Source of the DNA: Planctomycetota bacterium
Lineage (GTDB): Bacteria; Planctomycetota; Planctomycetia; Pirellulales; Lacipirellulaceae
Direction of reading: 5' to 3'
DNA: 64,000 nt
Assembly (NCBI GenBank): GCA_024278955.1
Contig: JAJRSE010000058.1
Span: 41,299 to 105,298, forward strand
Shown: in pieces, positions 7,958-16,428 of the stretch
Numbering within the stretch: the stretch's first letter is position 1
Layout: the number at the start of each line of letters is the position of its first letter
Program-made: the position numbers and the translations under genes
The notes under the pieces: model-generated
The model's input: only the letters and a program-made list of their open reading frames with translations
Databases searched by the model: none
Told to the model about the DNA's origin: nothing

Positions 7958-9949
7958 CTACAAGACCAGCTTTTCTCGATTCCACCGTACGAAGCCCTCA
8001 ATGGCTTCGTACTCGGCTAATCCGAGCTTGTCGTAAAGCTCGGCCGTCTCGCGGTTTCGATCTTCTGCACGTTTCCAAAACTCGCGGACATCGGCTCCGG
8101 GGAACAAGGCACGGTCCTTCTGCGATTCGTGCTTGAAGATTGCGATCCGCTTTCGATCGACTTCGGAGGGGCTAAGCGGGACAGCCATTTCGATTTCGTC
8201 GGCGCCCCATTCTTGCCATGCACCCCTGTAGAGCCAGACCTCGCAGTCTTTGCGCCAATCGGTGTCTTCACAGCGGTCGACTGCTTGAATCACCGCGTTG
8301 AGGCACGTACGGTGGGTTCCGTGCGGGTCGGAGAGGTCGCCTGCAGCATAGATTTGATGCGGTTTGATTTTGTTAAGCAGATCAATGGTGAGCTGAATGT
8401 CCTCGTCCGAGATCGGTTTCTTTTTTACACGGCCTGTCTCGTAGAAAGGCAAGTCCATAAAGTGGAGGCGTTCTTTCGGGACGTTGCAGCAGCGGCAACC
8501 TGCGCGTGCCTCGCCACGACGAATTAGGCCTTTGATGGTTTGCACTTCGGGGCTGTCGATTTGGCCCGCTTTTTTGTCTTTGAGGTACTGTTCGACATGC
8601 GATTCGAGTTCGGCAGTGCGTTCGGGGGCGACTTGGAAGTGTTGGTTGAATTCGGAAACGAATTCGGAGAACCGAATGACATCGTCGTCGAAAACTGCGA
8701 TGTTGCCTGAGGTTTGGTAGGCAACATGAACTTCGTGTTTTTGGTCGACTAAGCGAATAAGGGTGCCGCCCATCGAGATGACATCGTCGTCGGGATGGGG
8801 CGAAAAGATGAGGATACGCTTTGGATAGATGTCGTTGGTTTGAGGGCGGTCGCCAGGTTGAAACTCGCTGGCAGGCTTTCCACCGGGCCAACCAACGAGT
8901 GTTGCTTGAAGGTGGCGGAAGACCGCCAGGTTGATATCGTACGCGGGACCGCGGTCGGCCAAGAGGTCTTGGAGGCCTTCTTCGTTGTAGTCGGCATCGG
9001 TGAGTTTGAGGATCGCTTTGTCGACACGTTGTGCGAGCCAAATTACGGCTTTGCGAACTTTGGTTTCATCCCACTCGATGGGACCCAGCATCCAGGGGCA
9101 GTCGGAGCGTGTAAGGCTTGCCGACGCGGCGTCGTCGAGAATCACTTCGGCGTTGGGATGGTCTTGCAAGAAACTGGCGGCAATGCTGGAGTTAATTTTG
9201 CCTTCAACCGCTTTTTTGACAATCGACGCTTTGTGCTCGCCAAAAGCAAGCATGAAAACTTTGCGAGCTTCAAGAATTGTGCCGACGCCCATCGTGATGG
9301 CCCGACGCGGAACGTGTTCCTGGCCGAAGAAGTCGCTGGCTGCGTCGATTCGTGTGACGCGATCGAGCGTGATGAGGCGGGTGCGGCTGGTCTCCGACGA
9401 GCCAGGTTCGTTGAAACCGACATGCCCTGAGCGACCGACGCCGAGTAGCTGGATGTCGATGCCGCCTACCTTTTTAATTTCTGCTTCGTACCACTGGCAG
9501 TAGTCGGCCACCTGCTCGATTGGCAAGGTGCCGTCTGGCACAAAGGCTTTGCCATCGGGGATGTCGACAAGATCGAAGAGGTGCTCTCGCATAAACCGCA
9601 CGTAGCTTTGTAGCTCGTGGGTTTGCATGGGAAAGTATTCGTCGAGGTTAAAGGTGATGACGTTGGCAAACGAGAGCTGTTCTTCTTGGTGCAGACGAAC
9701 CAGCTCGTCGTAGATGCCGACGGGCGTGCTGCCGGTGGCTAAGCCGAGTACACAGGACTTTCCTTCGGCGGCTCGCTCTCGAATGCACTCCGCGATTTGC
9801 TGAGCAACCGCGCAGCAGGCATCATTTGCGTGGGGGTAGACTCGAACAGGAATGTTCTCTCTCTGAGACAGAGTGAGGTGGTCGAGTGGAGGGGCTGGCA
9901 TTGCGTCTCCAGGTGAGGAGGAAAGCTGCTTTTGCTGTACTTGTTTCAT
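7958..9949 (-). CDS. nagB: Glucosamine-6-phosphate deaminase fused to a PIG-L/LmbE deacetylase domain
   Basis: This is a 663-residue two-domain enzyme. Residues about 35-300 are a NagB-type isomerase/deaminase: LATGSTPVG (69-77), FNLDEYF (100-106) and GVGRSGHVGFNEPG. This half would convert glucosamine-6-phosphate to fructose-6-phosphate and ammonia. Residues about 380-600 are a zinc-dependent PIG-L domain with FSPHPDDDVISMGG and DPHGTH, which would remove an N-acetyl group. The fusion therefore suggests deacetylation and deamination of an amino sugar on one chain. Ordinary NagB is about 265 residues, but this long form is known in Bacteroidetes and planctomycetes. It ends a minus-strand operon, 33 bases after a Gfo/Idh gene. 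The start could also be the ATG 16 codons in. Confidence 0.9.
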   Translation of the reverse strand: MKQVQQKQLSSSPGDAMPAPPLDHLTLSQRENIPVRVYPHANDACCAVAQQIAECIRERAAEGKSCVLGLATGSTPVGIYDELVRLHQEEQLSFANVITFNLDEYFPMQTHELQSYVRFMREHLFDLVDIPDGKAFVPDGTLPIEQVADYCQWYEAEIKKVGGIDIQLLGVGRSGHVGFNEPGSSETSRTRLITLDRVTRIDAASDFFGQEHVPRRAITMGVGTILEARKVFMLAFGEHKASIVKKAVEGKINSSIAASFLQDHPNAEVILDDAASASLTRSDCPWMLGPIEWDETKVRKAVIWLAQRVDKAILKLTDADYNEEGLQDLLADRGPAYDINLAVFRHLQATLVGWPGGKPASEFQPGDRPQTNDIYPKRILIFSPHPDDDVISMGGTLIRLVDQKHEVHVAYQTSGNIAVFDDDVIRFSEFVSEFNQHFQVAPERTAELESHVEQYLKDKKAGQIDSPEVQTIKGLIRRGEARAGCRCCNVPKERLHFMDLPFYETGRVKKKPISDEDIQLTIDLLNKIKPHQIYAAGDLSDPHGTHRTCLNAVIQAVDRCEDTDWRKDCEVWLYRGAWQEWGADEIEMAVPLSPSEVDRKRIAIFKHESQKDRALFPGADVREFWKRAEDRNRETAELYDKLGLAEYEAIEGFVRWNREKLVL

Positions 9950-9982
9950 TGGAGTCTTGCTCTATGTCGCTTAATAAATGGC

Positions 9983-11026
9983 TCAGACTTTGACGCTTCG
10001 GCCTCGGCTGAGGCTCTGGGTTTGTTTATGACATAGTAAGATTGCATCGCGAGCGAGATCGGAATTGAGGATCTCGCTACGGCAATTTTTGCGAACGCAA
10101 CGGACCACTTCAGCGATTTCAGAGGCGAAGGAGTTCATCGGGTCGCCATCGCCGAGTTTGACCGTTTTCGCTCGACCTTTGTTGTCGAGTAAAGTTGGAG
10201 GGCATAAGTATTTTCCCTCTTTGCCAATCACGGCGAATTCAAACATGAGGGTTGCTTTTTCGAGGTGAATCTCAAAACCGTGATTGAAGGATCGCCCTTG
10301 TTGAGCAATCGTACCGCTGGTTGCAAGTACCGAGTAGCTTGGTTTCTCGTAGCAGAACTGTGTGTTCCAGTATTCGGCGAGTTCGCCCCGTTGTCGGCCC
10401 CGGGTGATGACAGCTGTCGGCATGCCGAATAGCAGGCGGATAAAATGGGCGTCGTGGACGTGGAGGTCGAGCATGGGGCCGCCCGTGTGTTTTGGCGACC
10501 AGAAATTGGGAAGCCACTCGGGGTCGGAGATGACTCGCTTGAAAGATCCGCCCAGGAGTTTTCCGTGTTTCCCGCTGCGTACTTCTTTTAGGGCCCAGGC
10601 GAATTCAGGCGCAAACGGCAGGACGTGTCCGATAAAAAGCTGCTTGCCGGTGTTTTTTGAGACTCGAGCCATTCGGTTGCAGTCGGCGGCGGTGAGGGCC
10701 ATTGGCTTTTCGCAGAAGACATCTTTGCCGGCTTTCATCGCCTGGCAGGCCATGTCGGCATGGAGCGAAGGAGGCAAGGTGATGTCGATCATGTCGATGT
10801 TAGGATCTTCGAGCATGTCGTCGAGGGATGTGTAGGTACTAATCCCCGAGAGGTCCATTTTTTTTCCGGGCGGGCCAAAGTTTCCTTGGATGTCACGCCA
10901 ATCGCCGGTTAGGCGTTTTTTGTTCATCTCGCAGATGGCGGCTACTTTGACGCCACGAGATTTTTCGTAGGACAGGTAATGCACCATGCCCATAAAACCT
11001 AAGCCTGCTATACCGATACGAATCAT
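9983..11026 (-). CDS. Gfo/Idh/MocA-family oxidoreductase (cytoplasmic)
   Basis: This 347-residue NAD(P)-dependent sugar or cyclitol dehydrogenase opens with the Rossmann motif GIAGLGFMG, followed by the family's CEKPMAL around residue 108 and a substrate domain containing LDLHVHDAHFIR (His/Asp likely catalytic). It has no signal peptide. Its start overlaps the MFS transporter stop by four bases, so translation is probably coupled. With the neighbouring isomerase and second Gfo/Idh protein it should form an oxidation-isomerisation route for an imported sugar. The exact substrate is not readable. Confidence 0.88.
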   Translation of the reverse strand: MIRIGIAGLGFMGMVHYLSYEKSRGVKVAAICEMNKKRLTGDWRDIQGNFGPPGKKMDLSGISTYTSLDDMLEDPNIDMIDITLPPSLHADMACQAMKAGKDVFCEKPMALTAADCNRMARVSKNTGKQLFIGHVLPFAPEFAWALKEVRSGKHGKLLGGSFKRVISDPEWLPNFWSPKHTGGPMLDLHVHDAHFIRLLFGMPTAVITRGRQRGELAEYWNTQFCYEKPSYSVLATSGTIAQQGRSFNHGFEIHLEKATLMFEFAVIGKEGKYLCPPTLLDNKGRAKTVKLGDGDPMNSFASEIAEVVRCVRKNCRSEILNSDLARDAILLCHKQTQSLSRGRSVKV

Positions 11027-12381
11027 GAGGTTGCCTCGTTGTTTGTTGTTTCTTCAGTTGAATCGTCGCTCATCTTGTCATAGAAAAATAGCGCAAAGGC
11101 CACCATGATGACACCAGCCATGATTGCGGGAAGAATCCAAAACTCTTTCCACTGTAACATTGTGTCGCTTACGAGTTGTTGATCGATGCCCTCCGGTCTG
11201 GTGGTCGAGAACATGCGTGTGAGCGACTCAGCAAAGCTGAACTCTTGCGGAGGTGAGGCCGCTTGGAGTGCCTCGCTTAGTTCACCGTATTTGGTGACGG
11301 TTTCTGCGTTTTTTCCGAAAGCAACTCGATAGCCAAAGAACATGCCGATTCCTTGAGTAAAGAAAACCAACATGCTTTGTGCCTGGCCACGTAGCTCTTT
11401 GGGAGCTTTGTCGTCGGTATACATGAAGCCTGTTACGAAGAAGAAGTCGTAGCAGACGCCATGCAGCAGGACGGCAAGGAGCATCATCCAGACAACTTGG
11501 TCAGGCGCACCGTAGGCGAATAACAGATATCGAATGACCCATGCTGCCATGCCCACCAGAATCATCCACTTCACCCCGAGTCTTCTGAAGAAGAAGGGGA
11601 TAAGGAGCATGAAGAAAATTTCGCTCATCTGTCCGAGCGTCATCGTTGAGGCCGGTGCCTCAAAACCGACTTGCCCGAGCAAGTTAGCCGTGAGACCATA
11701 ATAGTAGGCCAGGGGGATACAGATCAGAGTCGAGCAGAGAACAAAAACGAAAAAGGCGGGTTGAGCCAAGAGTCGAAAGGCGTCGACCATGAATACCGCT
11801 CTGAGGCTAATTGGTTCGCCTTTTGCGGGAGGCGGCGTGTGGGGGAGAGTGAGACAATAGAGTCCGGTGATAAACGAGCAGATGCCCCCCAGCCATAGGA
11901 TGTTGAAGCTTCCCGACCAGCCTTGAAATCCGACCACAAGCCCGGCAACAATCCAGCCGATGGTTCCCCAAACTCGAATTTTGGGGAAATCGTTTGAGTT
12001 GGTCACGTTGGCAAAAGTAATCGAATTGCTGAGTCCAAGCGTCGGCATGTAGCAAAGCATGTGGGCGATGAAGAGGTTGACCATCATGCTGCCGTTCCCC
12101 GCTTCGGCGTAGCCTGGAGCCACACAGAGAAACACCCCACCGAGCAGTAGCAAGAAGCCCATTACAAGCTGCGAGGGAAAGAAACGGTCGGCGATCAGAC
12201 CGAGGAACAGAGGGGCAATGATCGCAGCGATTGGCGCACTTCCGTAGGCTCCGCCACCGAAGTCTCCTAGGCCATTATCGGCCAAGCATTTCCCAAGCGT
12301 GGCAAACCATGCTCCCCAAGTAAAAAACTGGAGAAACATCATGATCGAGAGCCGAGTGCGTACACTACCCACAGATTCCAT
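11023..12381 (-). CDS. MFS transporter of the nucleoside:H+ symporter type
   Basis: This 452-residue membrane protein has about twelve hydrophobic segments. The first helix MMFLQFFTWGAWFATLGK is the hallmark of the nucleoside:proton symporter (NupG/XapB-like) group, followed by GLIADRFFPSQ, the loop 2-3 motif of the MFS. The cytoplasmic tail is acidic (DKMSDDSTEETTNNEA). Because it sits between sugar-metabolism genes with a four-base overlap downstream and a 6-base gap upstream, its cargo in vivo is more likely a sugar, cyclitol or nucleoside feeding this operon than a drug. Confidence 0.87.
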   Translation of the reverse strand: MESVGSVRTRLSIMMFLQFFTWGAWFATLGKCLADNGLGDFGGGAYGSAPIAAIIAPLFLGLIADRFFPSQLVMGFLLLLGGVFLCVAPGYAEAGNGSMMVNLFIAHMLCYMPTLGLSNSITFANVTNSNDFPKIRVWGTIGWIVAGLVVGFQGWSGSFNILWLGGICSFITGLYCLTLPHTPPPAKGEPISLRAVFMVDAFRLLAQPAFFVFVLCSTLICIPLAYYYGLTANLLGQVGFEAPASTMTLGQMSEIFFMLLIPFFFRRLGVKWMILVGMAAWVIRYLLFAYGAPDQVVWMMLLAVLLHGVCYDFFFVTGFMYTDDKAPKELRGQAQSMLVFFTQGIGMFFGYRVAFGKNAETVTKYGELSEALQAASPPQEFSFAESLTRMFSTTRPEGIDQQLVSDTMLQWKEFWILPAIMAGVIMVAFALFFYDKMSDDSTEETTNNEATS

Positions 12382-12387
12382 CCTTTG

Positions 12388-13248
12388 CTACGCCTTCGCG
12401 TCTTCTTGGAGAATTTTTGACTTGAGACTTTTCAGCAAATCGAGCGCTTTGCTGATTTCTTCTTTTTGACGATCGGGTTCTTGGGGGATCTCTCGTTCGA
12501 TTGTCAGCGGGCCAGTGTAGCCAATTTTGTCGAGGGTTTGCAGGTAGGCTGCCATATCGACATCGCCTTCGCCGAGCGGGACTTCGGTGCCCCAGGTGAC
12601 GCCAGGTTTGTCCGACCAAGTGCCGTCTTTGCAGTGGATGCTCCGGACGTAGGAGCCAATTAGTTCGAGCGCCGGTAGCGGCTCTCCGGCGCCGTAAAGA
12701 ATCATGTTGGCCGGATCGAAATTGACGAAGAGATTGTTGCAACCGGTGTCCTTGAGGAACTTCAACAGAACGTCGGCCGGTTCTTGGCCCGTTTCGAGAT
12801 GCAACGCTTGGCCGCTCGCCGCTAAGTGCGTGCAGACGTTACGAGTGACTTCGAGCACCTCGTGGTAGGCTTCCGATTCGGAATCGTGCGGGACATAGCC
12901 GATATGTAGCCCCACGACATCGACGCCTAGGCTCTTGGCAAAGTCGGCGATTTCTTTGAGCTCGGCTACTCTTTCGGTGCGAGTATTCTCGGGCACAAGT
13001 CCGATCGTTTTTTCGACGGTAGGAATATCGGCGTAACTTTCACCTTCAAAGCCGGCAAAGACACACGAAATTTTGATCCCGAGGTCTTTTAGTTTCGCCG
13101 CAAATTCTTTGGCCCGCTCAGGCGTACGCGACTGTTTTTGGGGTGCGTGGAGATGGACGGTCGGCACTTGTAGCTCATGGGCAACTTCTAGATGGACTCC
13201 CAAACCCGCGTCGATGCTGGCAAAAACACCCAATGGCCATTTACTCAT
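12388..13248 (-). CDS. Sugar phosphate isomerase/epimerase (TIM barrel)
   Basis: The protein is 286 residues from the ATG at 13248, which has GTGGAG eight bases upstream; a GTG four codons earlier is possible but would overlap that site. It has the xylose-isomerase-like fold with the usual ligands: LETGQE (Glu), NFDPANM (Asp), IHCKDGTW (His) and TIEREI (Glu). It probably interconverts a keto-intermediate made by the Gfo/Idh enzymes of the same operon. It lies 71 bases after the Tat-dependent Gfo/Idh gene and 6 bases before the transporter. Confidence 0.85.
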   Translation of the reverse strand: MSKWPLGVFASIDAGLGVHLEVAHELQVPTVHLHAPQKQSRTPERAKEFAAKLKDLGIKISCVFAGFEGESYADIPTVEKTIGLVPENTRTERVAELKEIADFAKSLGVDVVGLHIGYVPHDSESEAYHEVLEVTRNVCTHLAASGQALHLETGQEPADVLLKFLKDTGCNNLFVNFDPANMILYGAGEPLPALELIGSYVRSIHCKDGTWSDKPGVTWGTEVPLGEGDVDMAAYLQTLDKIGYTGPLTIEREIPQEPDRQKEEISKALDLLKSLKSKILQEDAKA

Positions 13249-13319
13249 TTTCTTCTCCACAGATTTTAATAAAAACAGGCCAAGGCAGCGGATGGCTGGC
13301 TTGGCCTATGAGGAACCGA

Positions 13320-14609
13320 TCAGGCCGGAGCAGACTGGCCAGGAATAGCGACCGCAGGCTCTTCGATGTCGCCCCAGGCATACTCGGTCGGGCCGAGTGT
13401 TACATTGCTATTGAAACATTCATCCCAAGTCAAAGTTTGGCCGGAATAGGCACACATGCGTCCCATGATGGCAATCATGGTGCTGTTTGTCATATAGCCA
13501 CCATCGTTGATTGGATTGCCTTCGCGAATGCTCTTGAAGAGATGTTCGTGCTCGACCCGGTACATGCTAGGTTTCTCGCCTTTGTAACGCCAGCTTGGCT
13601 TGCCGGCTGCGTCGTAGAGGCGATGTCGCAAGACTTCGGCTTGGCCATTAGTGCCGAGAACTCGCTCGTCGGTATGCATGGCGCAGTTGTGTTGCTGTCG
13701 GCAAGTGAAGTAAACACGTTTTCCATCGTCGTATTCATAGAAGACGGTAAAGTGGTCGAAGATGTGCCCGTACTTCTTGTCGGTACGTTGTTGGCGTCCG
13801 CCCAGGGCGGTTGCGCGAATAGGCGACTTGTCTCCCATGAGCCAGGCGGTTTTGTCGAGGCTATGGATGGCTTGCTCGTTGATGTGGTCGCCCGAAAGCC
13901 AGGTATAGTAAAGCCAATTGCGAACTTGGTATTCCATGCGGCTCCAATCGGGCTGATTGGGTCGATGCCAAAGCGTGTCGGTGTTGTAACTAGACTCAAT
14001 TGCGACGATATCGCCGATCGCTTTTTCTTCAAGAATTTGACGCATCGTCTCGCGAACACCCGAGTCGTATCGCCAACAGAGCCCGGAAACAATCGAAAGA
14101 CCTTTTTGCTTGGCGACTTTACAAGTCTCGATCACGCTGCGTACGCCGGGGGCATCTACGGCAATCGGTTTTTCGACAAAGCAGTGTTTGCCTTTTTCGA
14201 TTGCGTATGCCAGATGGAGAGGACGGAAATGAGGCGGTGTCGTGAGAATGACTACGTCGCACTGGTCGATAACTTTTTTGTAACCCTCAAATCCCGCGAA
14301 GATGTTCTCTTCGCTCACCTCCACCTGTTTGCCAATTTTGTCGTCCTCTTTTAAGGTCGAGAGCGAGTCGTGCGCCCTGTCGAGGAACGTATCGGCAATT
14401 GCGGTAAGCTTGGCTTGGGGGTCAGCGTGCAGGGCATCGATCGCAGCACCAGTGCCGCGGCCTCCAGAGCCGATCAAGCCAACTTTTATCACCTCATCTG
14501 TGCCTGCGTGGACCGCGCCCGGAATAACAAGCGTCCCCAGTGCCGCAGTAGCGGCAGCCGAGTCTTGGAGGAATCGCCTGCGCGAGTTCTGAGATCGCGA
14601 GTTGCTCAT
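13320..14609 (-). CDS. Gfo/Idh/MocA-family oxidoreductase with Tat signal
   Basis: This is a 429-residue protein. Residues 1-35 form a twin-arginine signal (SRRRFLQDSAAATAALGT... ending in VHAG), so the enzyme is expected to be folded with its NAD(P) in the cytoplasm and exported. The Rossmann motif VGLIGSGGRGTG is followed by FVEKPIAVD. The C-terminal domain carries GDHINEQAIHSLDK, a typical catalytic region. Tat-exported Gfo/Idh proteins are abundant in planctomycetes. It is the first gene of the five-gene minus-strand operon. Confidence 0.9.
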   Translation of the reverse strand: MSNSRSQNSRRRFLQDSAAATAALGTLVIPGAVHAGTDEVIKVGLIGSGGRGTGAAIDALHADPQAKLTAIADTFLDRAHDSLSTLKEDDKIGKQVEVSEENIFAGFEGYKKVIDQCDVVILTTPPHFRPLHLAYAIEKGKHCFVEKPIAVDAPGVRSVIETCKVAKQKGLSIVSGLCWRYDSGVRETMRQILEEKAIGDIVAIESSYNTDTLWHRPNQPDWSRMEYQVRNWLYYTWLSGDHINEQAIHSLDKTAWLMGDKSPIRATALGGRQQRTDKKYGHIFDHFTVFYEYDDGKRVYFTCRQQHNCAMHTDERVLGTNGQAEVLRHRLYDAAGKPSWRYKGEKPSMYRVEHEHLFKSIREGNPINDGGYMTNSTMIAIMGRMCAYSGQTLTWDECFNSNVTLGPTEYAWGDIEEPAVAIPGQSAPA

Positions 14610-15070
14610 GATCAGCTAGCCTTTGGAATGAGTGGATGATAGAGCTCAAAGAGAGCTTAAAATAGGCTTGAGGGTCGAGGCCACCTTCCCCTGCAAGCAG
14701 ACCCCATGGTAGCCGAGGAGTTGCCCTGCTGCAAGAAGCCGGCGGCTCGTCCAGGGCGATTGCAAAGTCAAAAAACCGCCAAGGACGGCAAAGAAATGAA
14801 AAATAAGGAATGCCTGCTTCGCCAACCTCTTTTCTTCTTTTTCTTGGCGAAGCTGGGGGTTCAAAAAATCGGCTTGGCAATCGTCCGCAGTTCATTCGAG
14901 AGGGTGGCTTTACGCCATTTTTCTGCAATAATGACAGCGGCTGCTGACTCGGCAGCTTAACTTGCCTAGAGGGAGATCCCTTTCCTTGCAGGTTTCACTC
15001 GAAAGCAAGGTACCTAAGCCAGCTTGTAATCAAAAAATCAATCCTTTGAAAGTGTTAGGTTTTTCTGAAT
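14610..15070. other. 461-base divergent intergenic region with a 9-bp hairpin
   Basis: This separates the minus-strand sugar operon from a plus-strand gene and must hold both promoters. A perfect 9-base inverted repeat, CTTCGCCAA (14817-14825) and TTGGCGAAG (14844-14852), surrounds a pyrimidine-rich 18-base loop. It could be an operator or the end of a small transcript. No open frame here has convincing protein character. TTGAAA at about 15048 is a possible -35 box for the plus-strand gene but has no good -10 partner. Confidence 0.4.
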
Positions 15071-16324
15071 ATGCGATTAATAAGGTCTCGCTTGCTTTGT
15101 CATGTTCAACTCTTCGTGACTGCGTTTTTTGCGGTAACCATTTTTTCCCCGCAGAATGTCGCCCATGGGGCCGAAGCTGCCGGCGTCAATGTCGCTGATG
15201 AGGCTAAAGATTCTGGGGTGCCGACGGGGCTGATTTCGTCTGAACCAAGCGAGGGGCGTTTTGTCCCAACGAAAAAAGGATTCATGGTCGTCCACGACCG
15301 ATTGATTCCGGGTACCGAGGTAGCGATTCAACTGACTCCCATTGCTGGTGGCATGGCTCGCATCGGCAGCCCCGAAGAAGAAGAGGGGCGTAATCCTGGC
15401 GAAGGGCCGGTTTTTCAGGTCAAAGTCGCCCCCTTCTGGATGGGCACCTACGAGATAACTTGGGCCCAGTACAAGGAGTACATGAAGCTTGGAAATGTGT
15501 TTGATAAATTTGACGACTTGAAAATTCGCCAAATCACCGACGAGAATGCCGTCGATGCAATCACGGCGCCCTCGAATCTCTACGACCCGAGCTTCTCGTT
15601 TGCCAGTGGCGAAGATCCTCAGCTGCCTGCTGTTTCGATGAGCCAGTACTCGGCCAAGCAGTTTACCAAATGGTTGAGTAAATTAACGGGAGAGTTCTAC
15701 CGGTTGCCGACCGAGGCCGAGTGGGAATATGCCTGTCGAGCAGGCACGACCACGGCGTACTCGTTTGGTGACGACCTTTCAAAGATCGACGACTATGTTT
15801 GGCACACAGACAACTCCGACTGGGAAGCACAGCTTGTTGGAAAGAAGCTCCCCAATCCATGGGGGCTTTACGATATGCACGGTAATGCTCAGGAGTGGGT
15901 TTTAGACCAGTACGAAGCGGAGCACTATGCAACCTTGCAGGGAGGCTGCATCTCGACGGCTAAGGCCATCTGCTGGCCAAACAAGCTCTATCCAAGGGTC
16001 TTGCGGGGTGGATCATGGGATCATGAGATTCGAGATTGCCGTAGTGCTTCACGCGGGCAGTCGGACGATGACGAGTGGCGAAGCTACGACCCCAACAGTC
16101 CTCAGAGCCCTTGGTGGTTTGCTAGCGACGACTCGCAAGGTGTGGGATTTCGAATTATTCGGCCCCTGCATGTGCCTCCCAAGGAAGAGTGGGCCAAGTA
16201 TTGGGACGCTGACTTAGAGGCGATTACGAAGGTCGTCAATCGACGTATCGACAAAGAAGGCCGTGGCGAGCGAGGCATCGCCGATCCTACCCTCCCGGCA
16301 GCTATCAAGGAGCTGGCAAGGTAA
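15071..16324 (+). CDS. Secreted SUMF1/formylglycine-generating-enzyme-like protein
   Basis: This 417-residue protein begins with a Sec signal peptide (RSRLLCHVQLFVTAFFAV, cleavage near VAHGAEA). Residues about 90-375 form the SUMF1 fold: MARIGSPEEEE, VAPFWMGTYEITWAQYKEYM, RLPTEAEWEYACRAG, NPWGLYDMHGNAQEW, RGGSWDHEIRDCRSASR and GFRIIRP. True formylglycine-generating enzymes use two cysteines in the last region; here only the second (in RDCRS) is present. It is therefore more likely a carbohydrate- or peptide-binding member of the superfamily than a sulfatase activator. No sulfatase gene is nearby. The sialate O-acetylesterase follows 104 bases downstream. Confidence 0.85.
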   Translation: MRLIRSRLLCHVQLFVTAFFAVTIFSPQNVAHGAEAAGVNVADEAKDSGVPTGLISSEPSEGRFVPTKKGFMVVHDRLIPGTEVAIQLTPIAGGMARIGSPEEEEGRNPGEGPVFQVKVAPFWMGTYEITWAQYKEYMKLGNVFDKFDDLKIRQITDENAVDAITAPSNLYDPSFSFASGEDPQLPAVSMSQYSAKQFTKWLSKLTGEFYRLPTEAEWEYACRAGTTTAYSFGDDLSKIDDYVWHTDNSDWEAQLVGKKLPNPWGLYDMHGNAQEWVLDQYEAEHYATLQGGCISTAKAICWPNKLYPRVLRGGSWDHEIRDCRSASRGQSDDDEWRSYDPNSPQSPWWFASDDSQGVGFRIIRPLHVPPKEEWAKYWDADLEAITKVVNRRIDKEGRGERGIADPTLPAAIKELAR

Positions 16325-16428
16325 GGAAAGCTGTCTCGACAAAAAAGCTAGAAAACCTGCGGCAGGTGTAATAGGATAGGCGGAAAGCAATTTGTGAAGT
16401 GGCTCCGAAGAACTAATAAAAAGGTTTG

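Noticed and set aside
13143..14354. 403-codon plus-strand frame antisense to the Tat-dependent Gfo/Idh gene and its neighbour
   Set aside because: It covers clear oxidoreductase and isomerase coding sequence on the other strand and has no recognisable domain.
14494..14928. 144-codon minus-strand frame in the 14.6-15.0 kb gap
   Set aside because: It overlaps the start of the Tat-signal gene in another frame and its translation (many Arg, Pro, Ser, Cys) has no protein character.
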